From Actinomycetes bacterium (GTDB taxonomy: Bacteria > Actinomycetota > Acidimicrobiia > Acidimicrobiales > JAMCPL01), in NCBI GenBank assembly GCA_021816935.1, contig JAKAWR010000001.1, forward strand, positions 186,001 through 250,000: DNA of 64,000 nucleotides. Direction: 5' to 3'. The translations under genes and the position numbers were made by a program. The notes beneath the pieces are model-generated. The model saw nothing but the letters and a program-made list of their open reading frames with translations, made no database searches and had not been told where the DNA came from. Position 1 is the stretch's first letter, and every line of letters begins with the position of its first letter. Positions 50,502-60,241 of this stretch are shown here, piece by piece.

Positions 50502-51527
50502 TCAATCCCCGTCCACGCCCCTCCATCGCCCGGGCGGCCCATCCGCCCCCAGGGCCTCATCGGTCCCCAGCGAGTCACCTGGGCCCCCATCCGGGCCCCC
50601 TCTATGCACCGCGCTGACCAGATCTCTCACGCGCCCGACCCCATTCCACGCACACCACCGCCTGAGCTCTTTGCGCACCCTGGCAACCGCCGAGGGATCC
50701 AGCAGCGTAGCCGTTCCCACCTCGACAGCGTCAGCCCCGGCCATCATCAGCTCGACTGCGTGGCGTCCCTTCGACACCCCGCCCACTCCTACGATCCCGG
50801 CTCGGGGAAAGGCCGCCCGACAGTCGTGTACGGCCCTCACCGCAACCGGGCGGAGAGCCGGTCCCGACACTCCCCCACCCGCCGATCCGGACCCCAGCGC
50901 GTAGGTCTGGGTTTTCACATCCACTGCCATTCCGAGCAGCGTGTTAACCAGAACGACGCCTTCCGCACCCGCCCCGAGCGCAGCGCCGGCTACAGCGACA
51001 ATGTCAGGCGTGTTGGGCGAGAGTTTGGCCCACACAGGCATCCCCGCTGCCAGAGAGGCCCATACGACGTCGGCCACCGCAGCCGGGGAATGAGCGAAAA
51101 TCCTGCTACGGTCCTCCACGTTCGGGCAACTCATGTTCACCTCGATCGCTACGATTCCCTCCACGCCGTTCAGGATCCCCGCCGCCTCGCCGAACTCGGC
51201 AACGTTCCTGCCCCAGATACTCGCAACCACCCTCACGCCCCTCCGCAGCAACTCGGGAAGCTCTTTGTCCAACCACGGACCCAGGCCGGGACCCTGCAAC
51301 CCCACCGAATTGAGCATCGAGGCGGGTCCTGAGACCACTCTCGGGGCCGGATTCCCAGGCCATGCAAACGGGGCCAGCGACTTCGTCACCACTGCGCCTA
51401 ATGCCGAGAGGTCCACGTAGGGTGCCAGCTCCGCCCCGTACCCCGAGGTCCCCGACGCAGTCATCACCGGGTTCGCCAGCTCCACGGAACCCACATGTGT
51501 GGACATGTCAATGGCCAGCCGCCTCAT
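50502..51527 (-). CDS. pyrD: Dihydroorotate dehydrogenase, class 1B-like
   Basis: FMN enzyme oxidising dihydroorotate to orotate. Features of the NAD-linked class 1B: SVELANPVMTASGTSGYG, VVTKSLAPFAWPGNPAPRVV, NSVGLQGPGL, VNMSCPNVED (active-site Cys) and VGVGGVSKGRHAVELMMAGA. Class 1B normally needs the electron-transfer subunit PyrK, which is absent from this operon. The C-terminal 40 aa are Gly/Asp-rich. Start uncertain: ATG 51527 or ATG 51506; upstream ORF residues are unlikely. About 341 aa. Confidence 0.93.
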   Translation of the reverse strand: MRRLAIDMSTHVGSVELANPVMTASGTSGYGAELAPYVDLSALGAVVTKSLAPFAWPGNPAPRVVSGPASMLNSVGLQGPGLGPWLDKELPELLRRGVRVVASIWGRNVAEFGEAAGILNGVEGIVAIEVNMSCPNVEDRSRIFAHSPAAVADVVWASLAAGMPVWAKLSPNTPDIVAVAGAALGAGAEGVVLVNTLLGMAVDVKTQTYALGSGSAGGGVSGPALRPVAVRAVHDCRAAFPRAGIVGVGGVSKGRHAVELMMAGADAVEVGTATLLDPSAVARVRKELRRWCAWNGVGRVRDLVSAVHRGGPDGGPGDSLGTDEALGADGPPGRWRGVDGD

Positions 51528-51635
51528 GAGACGCAATAGCCCATCTCTAGTGCACCGGGTAATCAGCGCTCTCTCGCTGCCCAGGCTACGCCCCTGGCTC
51601 GCCTGATAGCATCGCACCACTTGGCGGACACTACA

Positions 51636-54600
51636 CTATCCGTGCAGGTCTTGCAGGCTTACGACCTCGATGCCACCCCTCGCCGCGTAGTCGCCCATAG
51701 CCCTCACCGCCGCCCTCGCTGCCGCCATCGTCGTGATGCATGGCACCCGGTGTGCAATCGCAGCATTGCGGATATACTGCCCGTCCGCCTTCGGGCGCCG
51801 GCCTTCGCGCGGGGTATTGATCACCAGTTGGATGCGGTCGCCCGCTATCAGGTCGACCGCATTGTCGGGACCGCCCTCCTCGCCCAGCTTCGCCACGGTC
51901 ATGGCGACCCCGACCCCGCCCGACTCCAGGTACGCGGCCGTGCCACCGGTTGCCGCAAGCGAGAAGCCCAGATCCACAAGCGACCTGGCCACGCTAAGCC
52001 CCGCCTCCTTGTCCCTATCCGCCAACGACATGAACACGGCACCGTTTTCCGGCAGCCTGGATGACGCGGCAATCTGGCTCTTGGCGAACGCGACGCCGAA
52101 ACTCCTCCCGATCCCCATTACCTCACCAGTAGACCTCATCTCCGGTCCGAGCAGGCTGTCAACCCCCGGAAAACGCGTGAAGGGCAACACGGCCTCCTTC
52201 ACGCTCGTATATTCGAGCACGCCGTAGGGCGTATACACTCCCGCCTCCCGAAGCGTTCGCAACGACTCGCCCAGCATTACCCTCGCGGCAAGCTTCGCCA
52301 GTGGCACGCCGGTGGCCTTCGACACGAAGGGCACCGTACGGCTCGCTCGCGGGTTCGCCTCCAGCACGTACACTGTCCCATCCTTCACTGCGTATTGCAC
52401 GTTGATGAGGCCAACTACTGACAACGCATCGGCCATTTGAGCCGTATAGTCCTCGATCACCTTCACGACCGCCCCGGCGAGCGTCGGCGGCGGTATCGCA
52501 CAAGCCGAATCCCCTGAATGTATCCCTGCCTCCTCGACGTGCTCCATGATGCCCCCGATATAGATCTCTCCGGTGGCGTCCCTCACCGCATCCACGTCCA
52601 CCTCGACAGCATCCTCGAGGAACTTGTCAACGAGGACCGGCCGGGCACTTGCCGTCTCACCCTCCCGTTCCAGCGCTCCCTGCAACTCGGCAACGACCTC
52701 CCGAAGGCGAGTCACATCGTAGACGATCTCCATCGCCCTTCCCCCGAGCACGTAGCTGGGCCTCACGAGCACCGGGTAGCCGACCTCTTCCGCAATAGCC
52801 TCCGCCTCCCGAGCCACGGTCGCCAGACCGCCCGGTGGCTGCGGAATGCCCAGTCCCTCGAGCAACTCGCTCCACAGTCCACGGTCCTCAGCTATATTGA
52901 TCGACGCAGCCGACGTTCCCAGCACGACATCAGGGTCGAGCCGGCCCGCCAACTTCAGCGGCGTTTGACCACCCATCGTCATGACAACGCCTGCGACATG
53001 ACCCGCCCCGGCGCAGGCCGCGCGCTCGGCTCGGACTATCGCGTCGACGCTCTCGAGATCGATCGGCTCGAAGTAAAGGCGATTGCTCGTGTCATAGTCG
53101 GTCGACACGGTCTCGGGGTTACAGTTCACCATGATCGTCTCGTAACCCGCCTCGGCCAGCGCAAGCGCCGTGTGCACGCAGCAGTAATCGAACTCGATGC
53201 CCTGGCCGATCCGATTGGGCCCTGAGCCGAGGATGATCACCCTGTCCTTCGTCGAAGGGCTCAACTCTCCCGTGTCTTCGTATGCCGAATAGTAGTAGGG
53301 GGTGAAGGCCTCGAACTCCCCCGCACAGGTGTCAACTGTCTTGAACGTCACCTCGACCCCGTGCCCGAGCCGCGCCGCCCTCGCTACGTCCTCGCTGTCG
53401 CGCAGGACGTAGGCGATCTGCCCGTCGGAGAAGCCGAGCGCCTTGAGCCTGCGCCAGTCCTCCCTCGAAAGATCCTCTGCGCTCAAACCAACGCCCGCCA
53501 TCGCCTCCAGTCCCATCCGTGCGGCGGATATCAGCTGAACCTGGTGAAGAAACCACGGGTCGATCCCGCATCTCCGGTTGACCTCCTCGCGCGACGCCCC
53601 GCGGCGCATCGCGGCCTCCACCATGAACAGCCTGTCCGGTGTCGGCACCTCGATTGCGCGGAGCAACTCGTCAAGGCTCATCGACTCGTAGCGCCGTTCT
53701 TGTGGATCGCAGTTCAGCCCCCAGTTGCCCTGTTCGAGCGATCGCATCGCCTTCTGGATCGACTCGGGAAAAGTCCTGCCGATCGCCATGGCTTCTCCGA
53801 CAGACTGCATCACGGTCCCCAGGTGGGCATCTGCTCCCGGCAGCTTTTCGAAAGCCCATCTGGGAACCTTCGTGACGACGTAGTCGATCACCGGCTCGAA
53901 AGAGGCAGGGGTCTTCTGCGTGATGTCGTTCGGTATCTCGTCAAGGGTGTAGCCCACCGCGAGGCGGGCCGCAATCTTCGCAATCGGGAAACCCGTCGCC
54001 TTCGACGCAAGTGCCGAGGATCGCGACACGCGGGGGTTCATCTCGATGATGAGCCGCTCGCCGTTGCGGGGATCGACGGCGAACTGGACATTCGATCCAC
54101 CCGTCGCGACACCGACCCGCCGCATGCAGGCAAAGGCGTCGTCACGCATGGCCTGGTACTCCCCGTCTGACAGCGTCTGGGCGGGTGCCACCGTTATGGA
54201 GTCCCCCGTATGCACGCCCATCGGGTCGAGGTTCTCTATCGAGCAGATGACCACGCAGTTGCCTGCGCAGTCTGTCATCACCTCGAGCTCGTACTCCTTC
54301 CACCCCGCAACAGACCGCTCGACGAGTATCGCCCCTGTAGGGCTCTCCTCGATGCCCATCGCCGCAATCCTCTCCAGCGCATCGCGTGAGCGTGCGGTTC
54401 CTGTGCCCGCGCCGCCCAGTACGAACGACGGCCGCACCATCACCGGATAGCCCAGCGTCCCGGCGACGTCCAAGGCCTCCTCGACACTGTGGGCGTATCC
54501 GGCCGCCGGGACCTTCAGCCCTATTTCCTCCATGGCCGCCCTGAACGTATCACGCTCCTCGGCGACCGCTATCGCGTCCCTGCCCGCTCCGATCAACTCA

Positions 54601-54938
54601 ACCCCGTTAGCCTCCAGGACACCCGACGTCGAGAGCTCCATCGCCAGGTTCAGAGCGGTCTGCCCCCCCACGGTCGGGAGCAGCGCGTCCGGACGCTCCC
54701 GTTCGATGATCGCTGCCAGTGTCTCTGGCTCCAGCGGCTCCAGGTAAGTACGGTCCGCAGTTCCCGGATCGGTCATAATCGTGGCCGGATTCGAATTGAC
54801 CAGCACCACCCTGTACCCCTCCGACCGCAGGACCTTGCACGCCTGCGTTCCCGAGTAATCGAATTCGCAGGCCTGCCCTATGACGATCGGCCCCGACCCG
54901 ATGACGAGGATAGATTCGATATCGTCCCGGCGCGGCAT
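51636..54938 (-). CDS. carB: Carbamoyl-phosphate synthase large subunit
   Basis: Builds carbamoyl phosphate from bicarbonate, ammonia and two ATP. Two ATP-grasp halves are visible, each beginning with a pre-ATP-grasp signature ([20 protein letters not shown] and [20 protein letters not shown]). Repeated motifs are [20 protein letters not shown] and [20 protein letters not shown]. The C-terminal MGS-like allosteric domain starts near residue 945. It is 1100 aa, a full-length enzyme. GGGAGAG precedes the ATG; carA is 96 nt upstream. Confidence 0.98.
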   Translation of the reverse strand: MPRRDDIESILVIGSGPIVIGQACEFDYSGTQACKVLRSEGYRVVLVNSNPATIMTDPGTADRTYLEPLEPETLAAIIERERPDALLPTVGGQTALNLAMELSTSGVLEANGVELIGAGRDAIAVAEERDTFRAAMEEIGLKVPAAGYAHSVEEALDVAGTLGYPVMVRPSFVLGGAGTGTARSRDALERIAAMGIEESPTGAILVERSVAGWKEYELEVMTDCAGNCVVICSIENLDPMGVHTGDSITVAPAQTLSDGEYQAMRDDAFACMRRVGVATGGSNVQFAVDPRNGERLIIEMNPRVSRSSALASKATGFPIAKIAARLAVGYTLDEIPNDITQKTPASFEPVIDYVVTKVPRWAFEKLPGADAHLGTVMQSVGEAMAIGRTFPESIQKAMRSLEQGNWGLNCDPQERRYESMSLDELLRAIEVPTPDRLFMVEAAMRRGASREEVNRRCGIDPWFLHQVQLISAARMGLEAMAGVGLSAEDLSREDWRRLKALGFSDGQIAYVLRDSEDVARAARLGHGVEVTFKTVDTCAGEFEAFTPYYYSAYEDTGELSPSTKDRVIILGSGPNRIGQGIEFDYCCVHTALALAEAGYETIMVNCNPETVSTDYDTSNRLYFEPIDLESVDAIVRAERAACAGAGHVAGVVMTMGGQTPLKLAGRLDPDVVLGTSAASINIAEDRGLWSELLEGLGIPQPPGGLATVAREAEAIAEEVGYPVLVRPSYVLGGRAMEIVYDVTRLREVVAELQGALEREGETASARPVLVDKFLEDAVEVDVDAVRDATGEIYIGGIMEHVEEAGIHSGDSACAIPPPTLAGAVVKVIEDYTAQMADALSVVGLINVQYAVKDGTVYVLEANPRASRTVPFVSKATGVPLAKLAARVMLGESLRTLREAGVYTPYGVLEYTSVKEAVLPFTRFPGVDSLLGPEMRSTGEVMGIGRSFGVAFAKSQIAASSRLPENGAVFMSLADRDKEAGLSVARSLVDLGFSLAATGGTAAYLESGGVGVAMTVAKLGEEGGPDNAVDLIAGDRIQLVINTPREGRRPKADGQYIRNAAIAHRVPCITTMAAARAAVRAMGDYAARGGIEVVSLQDLHG

Positions 54939-55034
54939 AGCCCTACTCTCCCACTCCCCCGCTACCCACTCGCCCGCGCCTCGTTCCCGGCCCCGATACC
55001 CTGGACCCCATTCCGCCGGGAATGCCGGACCGCC

Positions 55035-56195
55035 TCATTGACCACTCCCGGCCATCTGTCGATCAAGGATCGAGAAGAGATATGCGCCGTCATGCGGCCC
55101 CGGAGCCGCCTCCGGATGGTACTGCACGGACATCGCACAGGCGCTCGCCGACCTCATTCCCTCGACAACGCCGTCGTTCAGATTCGTATGGGTCACTTCG
55201 ATCCCGGCCCGTTTCGCGGACACGCCGTCCACTGCGTAGTTGTGGTTCTGGCTGGTAATCTCCACCTTCCGGGTTCCGACGTCCATAACAGGATGGTTCC
55301 CGCCGTGATGACCGAAGCGTAGCTTGTAGGTGCTCGCTCCGAGGGCGTGTGCCAGGATCTGGTGGCCCAGACAGATCCCGAAGAGCGGCACCTTCCCTAC
55401 CAGGTCCGAGACGATGCCGGCCTGGACCGGGAGCGCCGCGGGATCGCCCGGACCGTTCGAGAGGAAAACCAGGTCCGGTTCCCAGGCCAGAACCTCGCCT
55501 GCCGGGCTGCCCGCCGGCACCACCAGCAGCCTCGCGGACAATCCAAGCTTCTCGAGCATTGCCCGCTTCACCCCGAAGTCGTACACGACCACGCGGCGAT
55601 CCCCCTCGCCCATCTCGTAATGCGACTCGATCGTGACGCCGGACACGAGGTCGCGGCCCTCGGTACCGGGGTCGCTCCTGGCAGCCGCCAGCAGTTCCGC
55701 CGCCTCACCGTCGCCGAAAGCACAGCGCAGTGAGCCTCTCTCTCTCAGATGCAACACCAGGCGTCGGGTGTCCACGCCGGTGATCGCCGGCACGCCCTCT
55801 GCCTCCAGCCATTCATCCAGGCCACCCTCCGCCCTCCAGGACGATGGCGGGCCTCCGACCTCCCGGCCAACCACGCCGTTCAGCCATGCACGCCGCGACT
55901 CGCAGTCATCCCTGTTCACGCCGTAGTTGCCGATATGAGGGTAGGTGAACGCGACGACCTGACCCGCGTACGACGGATCGGTCATCACCTCCTGGTAGCC
56001 CGCCATGACCGTGTTGAAGACCAACTCCCCCGTTGCGACCCGTGGCGTGCCGCCGGCCTGTGGCGAGCAGGCGACCCCGGCCGCCCCGCCGGTCCCGAAA
56101 GCCCCTGCGGCGAACCCCTGGAACACTTCGCCGTCCTCCAATACCAGGAGGATACGGCGCCTCGCCTTCTCCGGCACTCCGGCCTCCGGCCTCAT
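55035..56195 (-). CDS. carA: Carbamoyl-phosphate synthase small subunit
   Basis: Glutaminase supplying ammonia to CarB. N-terminal domain: LLVLEDGEVFQGFAAG, ELVFNTVMAGYQEVMTDPSYAGQ. The C-terminal class-I amidotransferase has the nucleophile in PLFGICLGHQILAHALG and the His/Glu pair in SVQYHPEAAPGPHD. It is 386 aa from ATG 56195, which overlaps the pyrC stop (ATGA). The longer ORF start is inside pyrC. Confidence 0.97.
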   Translation of the reverse strand: MRPEAGVPEKARRRILLVLEDGEVFQGFAAGAFGTGGAAGVACSPQAGGTPRVATGELVFNTVMAGYQEVMTDPSYAGQVVAFTYPHIGNYGVNRDDCESRRAWLNGVVGREVGGPPSSWRAEGGLDEWLEAEGVPAITGVDTRRLVLHLRERGSLRCAFGDGEAAELLAAARSDPGTEGRDLVSGVTIESHYEMGEGDRRVVVYDFGVKRAMLEKLGLSARLLVVPAGSPAGEVLAWEPDLVFLSNGPGDPAALPVQAGIVSDLVGKVPLFGICLGHQILAHALGASTYKLRFGHHGGNHPVMDVGTRKVEITSQNHNYAVDGVSAKRAGIEVTHTNLNDGVVEGMRSASACAMSVQYHPEAAPGPHDGAYLFSILDRQMAGSGQ

Positions 56196-57616
56196 CGTTG
56201 CGCCTCGCCGGCGATCACGACAGGCTCCCCCTCGAAGATCGTATGGCGTACCCGACCCGTCATCCGCCGCCCGGCAAAGCCCGTATTGCGAGACAGGGAG
56301 CTCATCCGGCCCGGCTCGACCGTCCACTCCGCAGCCGGATCTACAACTGCGATGTTTGCGGGAGCTCCCTGCTCGATAACCCCTCCCTGCCTCCCCTCCG
56401 ACGCCACATCGAGCCCGGCGATCTTCGCTGGATTCCGGCTCAGCAGGGCAACAAGGGCGTCCGACGTCAGCGCTGCAATTACACTTCCGCCCCCGTCGCC
56501 CCTGTCAGCGCCGGAGCCCGACTCACCGCAGGTGTCACCGTTCTCTGTGCCGTACGGCCGGGTTCCCTTCACAAGCGCCTCGATCGCGACGGGAAGTGCC
56601 GTCTCGAGCCCGATCATCCCGGGCGGAGCGTCCGGCAACGGCATCTCCTTGTCCTCGGCGGGGTGGGGGGCATGGTCGGTGGCGATCGCATCTATCACTC
56701 CTGCGGCGATCCCCTCCCGAAGGGCCATCACATCGCGCTCGTCCCGTAGGGGCGGAGACACCTTGAACACCGGATCGAAGCCAGTAAGGAGAGCTTCCGT
56801 CAGCATGATGTGATGCGGCGTCACCTCGGCGCTGACGTTGAGCCCCTCCCTCTTCGCTGCTGCCACCAGCGATACCGAACCCGCACAGGAAAGGTGCATG
56901 AGATGCAGCCTCGCGCCCTCGCCTGCACGGCGCGCCAACGCAATGTCTCTCGCCACCATTATCTCCTCCGCCTCAGCCGGTATGCCCGTGATGCCCAGGA
57001 GAGATGAGGTCCTTCCCTCGTTCATCGATCCGCCGGCGGAAAGCTCCTCCACCTCGCAGTGATCGGCAATCGTCACGCCAAGGCCTGCTGCATACTCCAG
57101 GGCTCGCCGCATGACACCCGCATCCTGCACTCCCCTGCCGTCATCGGTGAACAACCGTACCCCGAGCTCCCGCATTTCCCCGATTGGTGCGAGTCGCTCT
57201 CCCTGCCGACCGACGGTGATGGTCCCTGCCACAGCGACCTGGCACAGCGCCTTCTCGCCCAGTGCAAGCACATCCCTTACGACAGCGGCGCTGTCCGCGG
57301 GCGGATCGGTATTCGGCATCGCCACGACGGCGGTGTAGCCCCCGAGTGCTGCAGCCCTCGATCCGGCAATCACCGTCTCAGCGCCCTCCGCACCCGGCTC
57401 TCTCAGGTGCGTATGGATGTCGACGAACCCGGGCGACACGACGCAGCCGGCGCAGTCGAGCACTCTCGCTCCGCTGGCGTGCACCAACCCAGTGCCCACG
57501 GCAATGATCGTCCGCCCCTCTACCAGGACATCGCCCTCGCGCTCCCCGCTTCCGTCTACTATCATCCCACCTCTCAGTAGAACCTGGAGACCCCCTGTGC
57601 CGGCAGTGCCGCTCAC
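56192..57616 (-). CDS. pyrC: Dihydroorotase (PyrC, class I)
   Basis: Zn enzyme cyclising carbamoyl aspartate. FVDIHTHLREPGAEGAET (metal His pair), VVAMPNTDPP, ADHCEVEELS, LHLMHLSC and AIATDHAPHPAEDKE (metal Asp and His ligands) are all present. It is 474 aa; a Gly/Asp/Ser-rich insertion (about residues 345-370) accounts for the extra length over the usual 420-430. It overlaps pyrB and carA by 4 nt each. Confidence 0.97.
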   Translation of the reverse strand: MSGTAGTGGLQVLLRGGMIVDGSGEREGDVLVEGRTIIAVGTGLVHASGARVLDCAGCVVSPGFVDIHTHLREPGAEGAETVIAGSRAAALGGYTAVVAMPNTDPPADSAAVVRDVLALGEKALCQVAVAGTITVGRQGERLAPIGEMRELGVRLFTDDGRGVQDAGVMRRALEYAAGLGVTIADHCEVEELSAGGSMNEGRTSSLLGITGIPAEAEEIMVARDIALARRAGEGARLHLMHLSCAGSVSLVAAAKREGLNVSAEVTPHHIMLTEALLTGFDPVFKVSPPLRDERDVMALREGIAAGVIDAIATDHAPHPAEDKEMPLPDAPPGMIGLETALPVAIEALVKGTRPYGTENGDTCGESGSGADRGDGGGSVIAALTSDALVALLSRNPAKIAGLDVASEGRQGGVIEQGAPANIAVVDPAAEWTVEPGRMSSLSRNTGFAGRRMTGRVRHTIFEGEPVVIAGEAQR

Positions 57617-58632
57617 CGGTCAGCTCCTGGGAATCCTGGCGCGCCGATTGCCGGCCCGCCGTCCGCCTCCTTGCCGACTGCACCGCCTCCTGCCACGAGC
57701 AGGTATAGCACGGCCATCCTTACAGCGACACCGTTATGCACCTGGTCGAGAGCGAGCGACCGGTCCGAGTCAGCCACGGCCGAGGTCATCTCGACGCCCC
57801 TGTTGACTGGGCCGGGATGCATTATCACTGCCTTGCCTGCCAGCATCCCGAGGCGCCTCTCGTCGATACCGTAGAGGTGTGCGAACTCCCTCTCGGACGG
57901 CACGAATACTCCCGCACCCCGTTCCCGCTGCATCCTCAGCAGGTAGAGCACGTCCGTCTCGTACAGGACCGGTTCAAGCTCGCAGGACAGCTCCGCGGGC
58001 CATTCCCCGGCGAACGTAGGAAGAAGCGTCTTCGGCCCTGCCAGCGTCACCCTCGCCCCCAGAGACACAAACGCCTTCGTACACGACCGGGCCACCCTCG
58101 AATGCAGGATGTCACCGACAATAGCGACCCGCGCCCCTTCGAGGAAACCCTGCCCCCCACCGCCGCCTGCTCCACCTCCGAAGTGCCTCTGCAACGTGAA
58201 ACAGTCGAGCAGCGCCTGCGTCGGGTGCTCGTGGCAGCCGTCGCCAGCGTTCACCACGGACGCCTCCGTCCAACGGGCAACCTGCACTGGGACTCCCTCG
58301 GCCGGGTGCCTCACCACCAGAGCGTCCGCTCCGATCGCCCGGAGCGTCCGGACGGTATCCTTCACCGATTCGCCCTTTGCCATCGACGACGCAACCGTAG
58401 TCAGGCTCAGTACGTCTGCTGACAGGCGTTTTGCGGCTGTCTCGAAAGAGGACCGCGTCCGCGTGGAACTCTCGGCGAAGAGCGTCGCCACCATCCTGCC
58501 CTTGAGGGCCGGCACCTTGGGGATGTCACGGGTTACCACTTCTGCGAACGATGCCGCAATCTCGAGCAGCCCTTCGATACCGCTCCTGCCCAGATCGTCA
58601 ATGGAGAGGAGGTGACGCCCGAGTGCGCTCAA
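57613..58632 (-). CDS. pyrB: Aspartate carbamoyltransferase catalytic subunit
   Basis: Condenses carbamoyl phosphate and aspartate. The carbamoyl-phosphate motif FAESSTRTRSSFETAA, DALVVRHPAEGVP, NAGDGCHEHPTQALLDCF and MHPGPVNRGVEMTSA are complete. It is 339 aa, with a short Gly-rich insertion (GGGAGGGGGQG) after HFGG. TTG start overlapping the pyrR stop (TTGA). No regulatory subunit pyrI is present. Confidence 0.97.
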   Translation of the reverse strand: MSALGRHLLSIDDLGRSGIEGLLEIAASFAEVVTRDIPKVPALKGRMVATLFAESSTRTRSSFETAAKRLSADVLSLTTVASSMAKGESVKDTVRTLRAIGADALVVRHPAEGVPVQVARWTEASVVNAGDGCHEHPTQALLDCFTLQRHFGGGAGGGGGQGFLEGARVAIVGDILHSRVARSCTKAFVSLGARVTLAGPKTLLPTFAGEWPAELSCELEPVLYETDVLYLLRMQRERGAGVFVPSEREFAHLYGIDERRLGMLAGKAVIMHPGPVNRGVEMTSAVADSDRSLALDQVHNGVAVRMAVLYLLVAGGGAVGKEADGGPAIGAPGFPGADR

Positions 58633-59198
58633 CGTCTCACCACGTCCCCGATAACCACGCCGTCGAGGGAGACATCAACCTGCTCGGTAAGGCGGGTTGG
58701 TAGGTTCTTGCCCACGTAATCCGGCCTCACCGGTACCTCCCTGTGGCCCCGATCGACGACCACCGCAAGCTGGACAAGCCTTGCCCTCCCATGGTCCGCC
58801 AGCGCCGCCATAGCCGCCCGCACGGTACGCCCCGTGAAGATCACGTCGTCAACCAGGATCACGACCTTGCCCGTCAGGTCGCAGGGGATGTCGGTGGCAG
58901 CTTGGGGAACCACGGGTCGCAGTGAGAGGTCGTCCCTGTAGAAGGCTACATCGAGCGTGCCCACCGGAACGGAGCTACCCTCGCTCTCCTCAAGCACCGA
59001 GGCAATACGTCGCGCCGGCTCCGCACCTCCGGTCTGAAGCCCGACAACGACGAGATCGTCTGCGCCCCTGTTTCGCTCGATAATCTCGTGGGCGATCCGG
59101 ACCAACGCACGCGACACGTCCTCCGGGGAAAGCACCTGGGTTCGGGGGATGAAGGTACCGCCCCTCGGCCCGGCAAGCTTCCGCTCACGTTCAGCCAT
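58629..59198 (-). CDS. pyrR: Pyrimidine operon regulator PyrR / uracil phosphoribosyltransferase
   Basis: Binds pyr leader RNA when UMP is high, and has uracil phosphoribosyltransferase activity. The PRPP-binding loop VVILVDDVIFTGRTVRAAM is complete; RALVRIAHEIIERNRG, VGLQTGGAEPARRIA, TLDVAFYRDD and VDRGHREVPVRPDYVGKNLPT fit the family. It is 189 aa from ATG 59198, which overlaps the stop of a three-codon mini-ORF (TGATG). Heads the pyr operon and would autoregulate it through the hairpin just upstream. Confidence 0.96.
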   Translation of the reverse strand: MAERERKLAGPRGGTFIPRTQVLSPEDVSRALVRIAHEIIERNRGADDLVVVGLQTGGAEPARRIASVLEESEGSSVPVGTLDVAFYRDDLSLRPVVPQAATDIPCDLTGKVVILVDDVIFTGRTVRAAMAALADHGRARLVQLAVVVDRGHREVPVRPDYVGKNLPTRLTEQVDVSLDGVVIGDVVRR

Positions 59199-59209
59199 CA
59201 CGGCTCCAT
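59198..59209 (-). CDS. Three-codon mini-ORF (Met-Glu-Pro) coupled to pyrR
   Basis: ATG GAG CCG TGA on the minus strand, preceded by GGAGGAG at 4-5 nt. Its TGA overlaps the pyrR ATG as TGATG. The strong ribosome site serves this ATG rather than pyrR's own, suggesting termination-reinitiation. Confidence 0.4.
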   Translation of the reverse strand: MEP

Positions 59210-59221
59210 CACTCCTCCGTC

Positions 59222-59239
59222 CGGGCCTCACAGGACCCG
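59222..59239 (-). promoter_or_regulatory. PyrR-binding hairpin
   Basis: On the minus strand CGGG-TCCTGTGAGG-CCCG forms a stem with the loop UCCUGUGAGG, which matches the conserved PyrR recognition loop UCCNGNGAGG. It lies directly before the GGAGGAG ribosome site (2-8 nt), so binding would hide it. No antiterminator/terminator pair is seen, so translational repression is likely. Confidence 0.85.
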
Positions 59240-59302
59240 CTTCACGGTTGGGCGGCATACTCGCTGTACGCCGCGGGCGTCCCGGTTACCGGGCCCCACA
59301 CT

Positions 59303-59331
59303 ATGATACGCCCGAACTCGCCGCCGTGCAA
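59303..59331 (-). promoter_or_regulatory. Promoter of pyr operon
   Basis: TTGCAC and TATCAT separated by 17 bp on the minus strand, with the expected start about 55 nt before the PyrR hairpin. Confidence 0.55.
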
Positions 59332-59599
59332 CCGGCACCGATAATCACCGGTCGAATGGGCGCCCGCCGGAGGTGCAGGTAGCAGCCCGTCGATCAGAAC
59401 GGCAAGGCACCGATCTTATTGCCCGTCGGTACTCCGGTGGTGTGGCGGAGGGGACGGGGACATCCTGGCCTCTGGCGCCCGCGATGGCCGTTCGTCGGAA
59501 TGGTCTTGTAGTACGATCCTTCGGTGGATGCCCTCCGGTCAGCGTTCCGTCACGGCATCGACCTGGAGGATACATTGCACGCGGTACACGACAGGGGCG

Positions 59600-60223
59600 T
59601 CAATCCTCCGGAACCGCACCGCCCTCCGGCGCCCTCACCGCCTCCCCGGTGCGTACCTCGCGAGCGGCGGCCGAAAGCACGCCGTTGACGAACCGGCCGG
59701 AGTCCTCCGTCGAATACTGTTTCGCAAGCTCGACCGCCTCGTCGATCACGACAGCAAGCGGCACGCCCGGTTCCTCCATCAGCTCCCAGATGCCAATGCG
59801 CAGCACGGCCCTGTCCATAGCCGGCATCCTTCTCACGTCCCAACCTGCGGCAAGCTCGCCCAGGAGCCCGTCGATACATCCCAGGTTCGCGGTTACGCCT
59901 TCGGCAATCCTGCGGGCGTAGGTATCCGGCGCGACTCTCAAACCTGAGAGGACCAAGTCCATAACGCCCCCCTTCGACTCCCACTCGTAAAGAAGCTCCA
60001 GCGCCCTCACCCTCGCGTCATGCCGCGGAAGCTCGGGGCGCTCCGGCCGTTCTCCAAAGCCGGAATCGGAGACACTGCGAAAAGCTGCTGCAGCCGGCAT
60101 CCCGGCGGATCTCTCCCGGTTCGCCAGCTCTTCCCCCGATGTCGTCACCCGCGACTTGCCACGACTCGCAAGCAACCCTTCTCCCGGCAATTGCTCGTCC
60201 CCACGCCGCGTGCGGGCGGGCAT
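59600..60223 (-). CDS. nusB: Transcription antitermination factor NusB
   Basis: RNA-binding partner of NusE in rRNA antitermination. The NusB helical domain starts near residue 67: RHDARVRALELLYEWESKG, then AGWDVRRMPAMDRAVLRIGIWEL and VVIDEAVELAKQYSTEDSGRFVNGVL. It is 207 aa: the first 65 residues are an extension without a recognised domain, so a later start is possible, although no better RBS was found. Immediately after efp (18 nt), the common efp-nusB pairing. Confidence 0.93.
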   Translation of the reverse strand: MPARTRRGDEQLPGEGLLASRGKSRVTTSGEELANRERSAGMPAAAAFRSVSDSGFGERPERPELPRHDARVRALELLYEWESKGGVMDLVLSGLRVAPDTYARRIAEGVTANLGCIDGLLGELAAGWDVRRMPAMDRAVLRIGIWELMEEPGVPLAVVIDEAVELAKQYSTEDSGRFVNGVLSAAAREVRTGEAVRAPEGGAVPED

Positions 60224-60241
60224 GTAATCAGTACCGTGCTC

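Larger units (their letters stand above)
59199..59599. other. Intergenic region between nusB end and pyrR start
   Basis: 401 bp. The pyrR-proximal third contains promoter, PyrR-binding hairpin and mini-ORF. The remaining 290 bp toward nusB show no gene, tRNA or clear terminator that I can defend. Confidence 0.6.
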
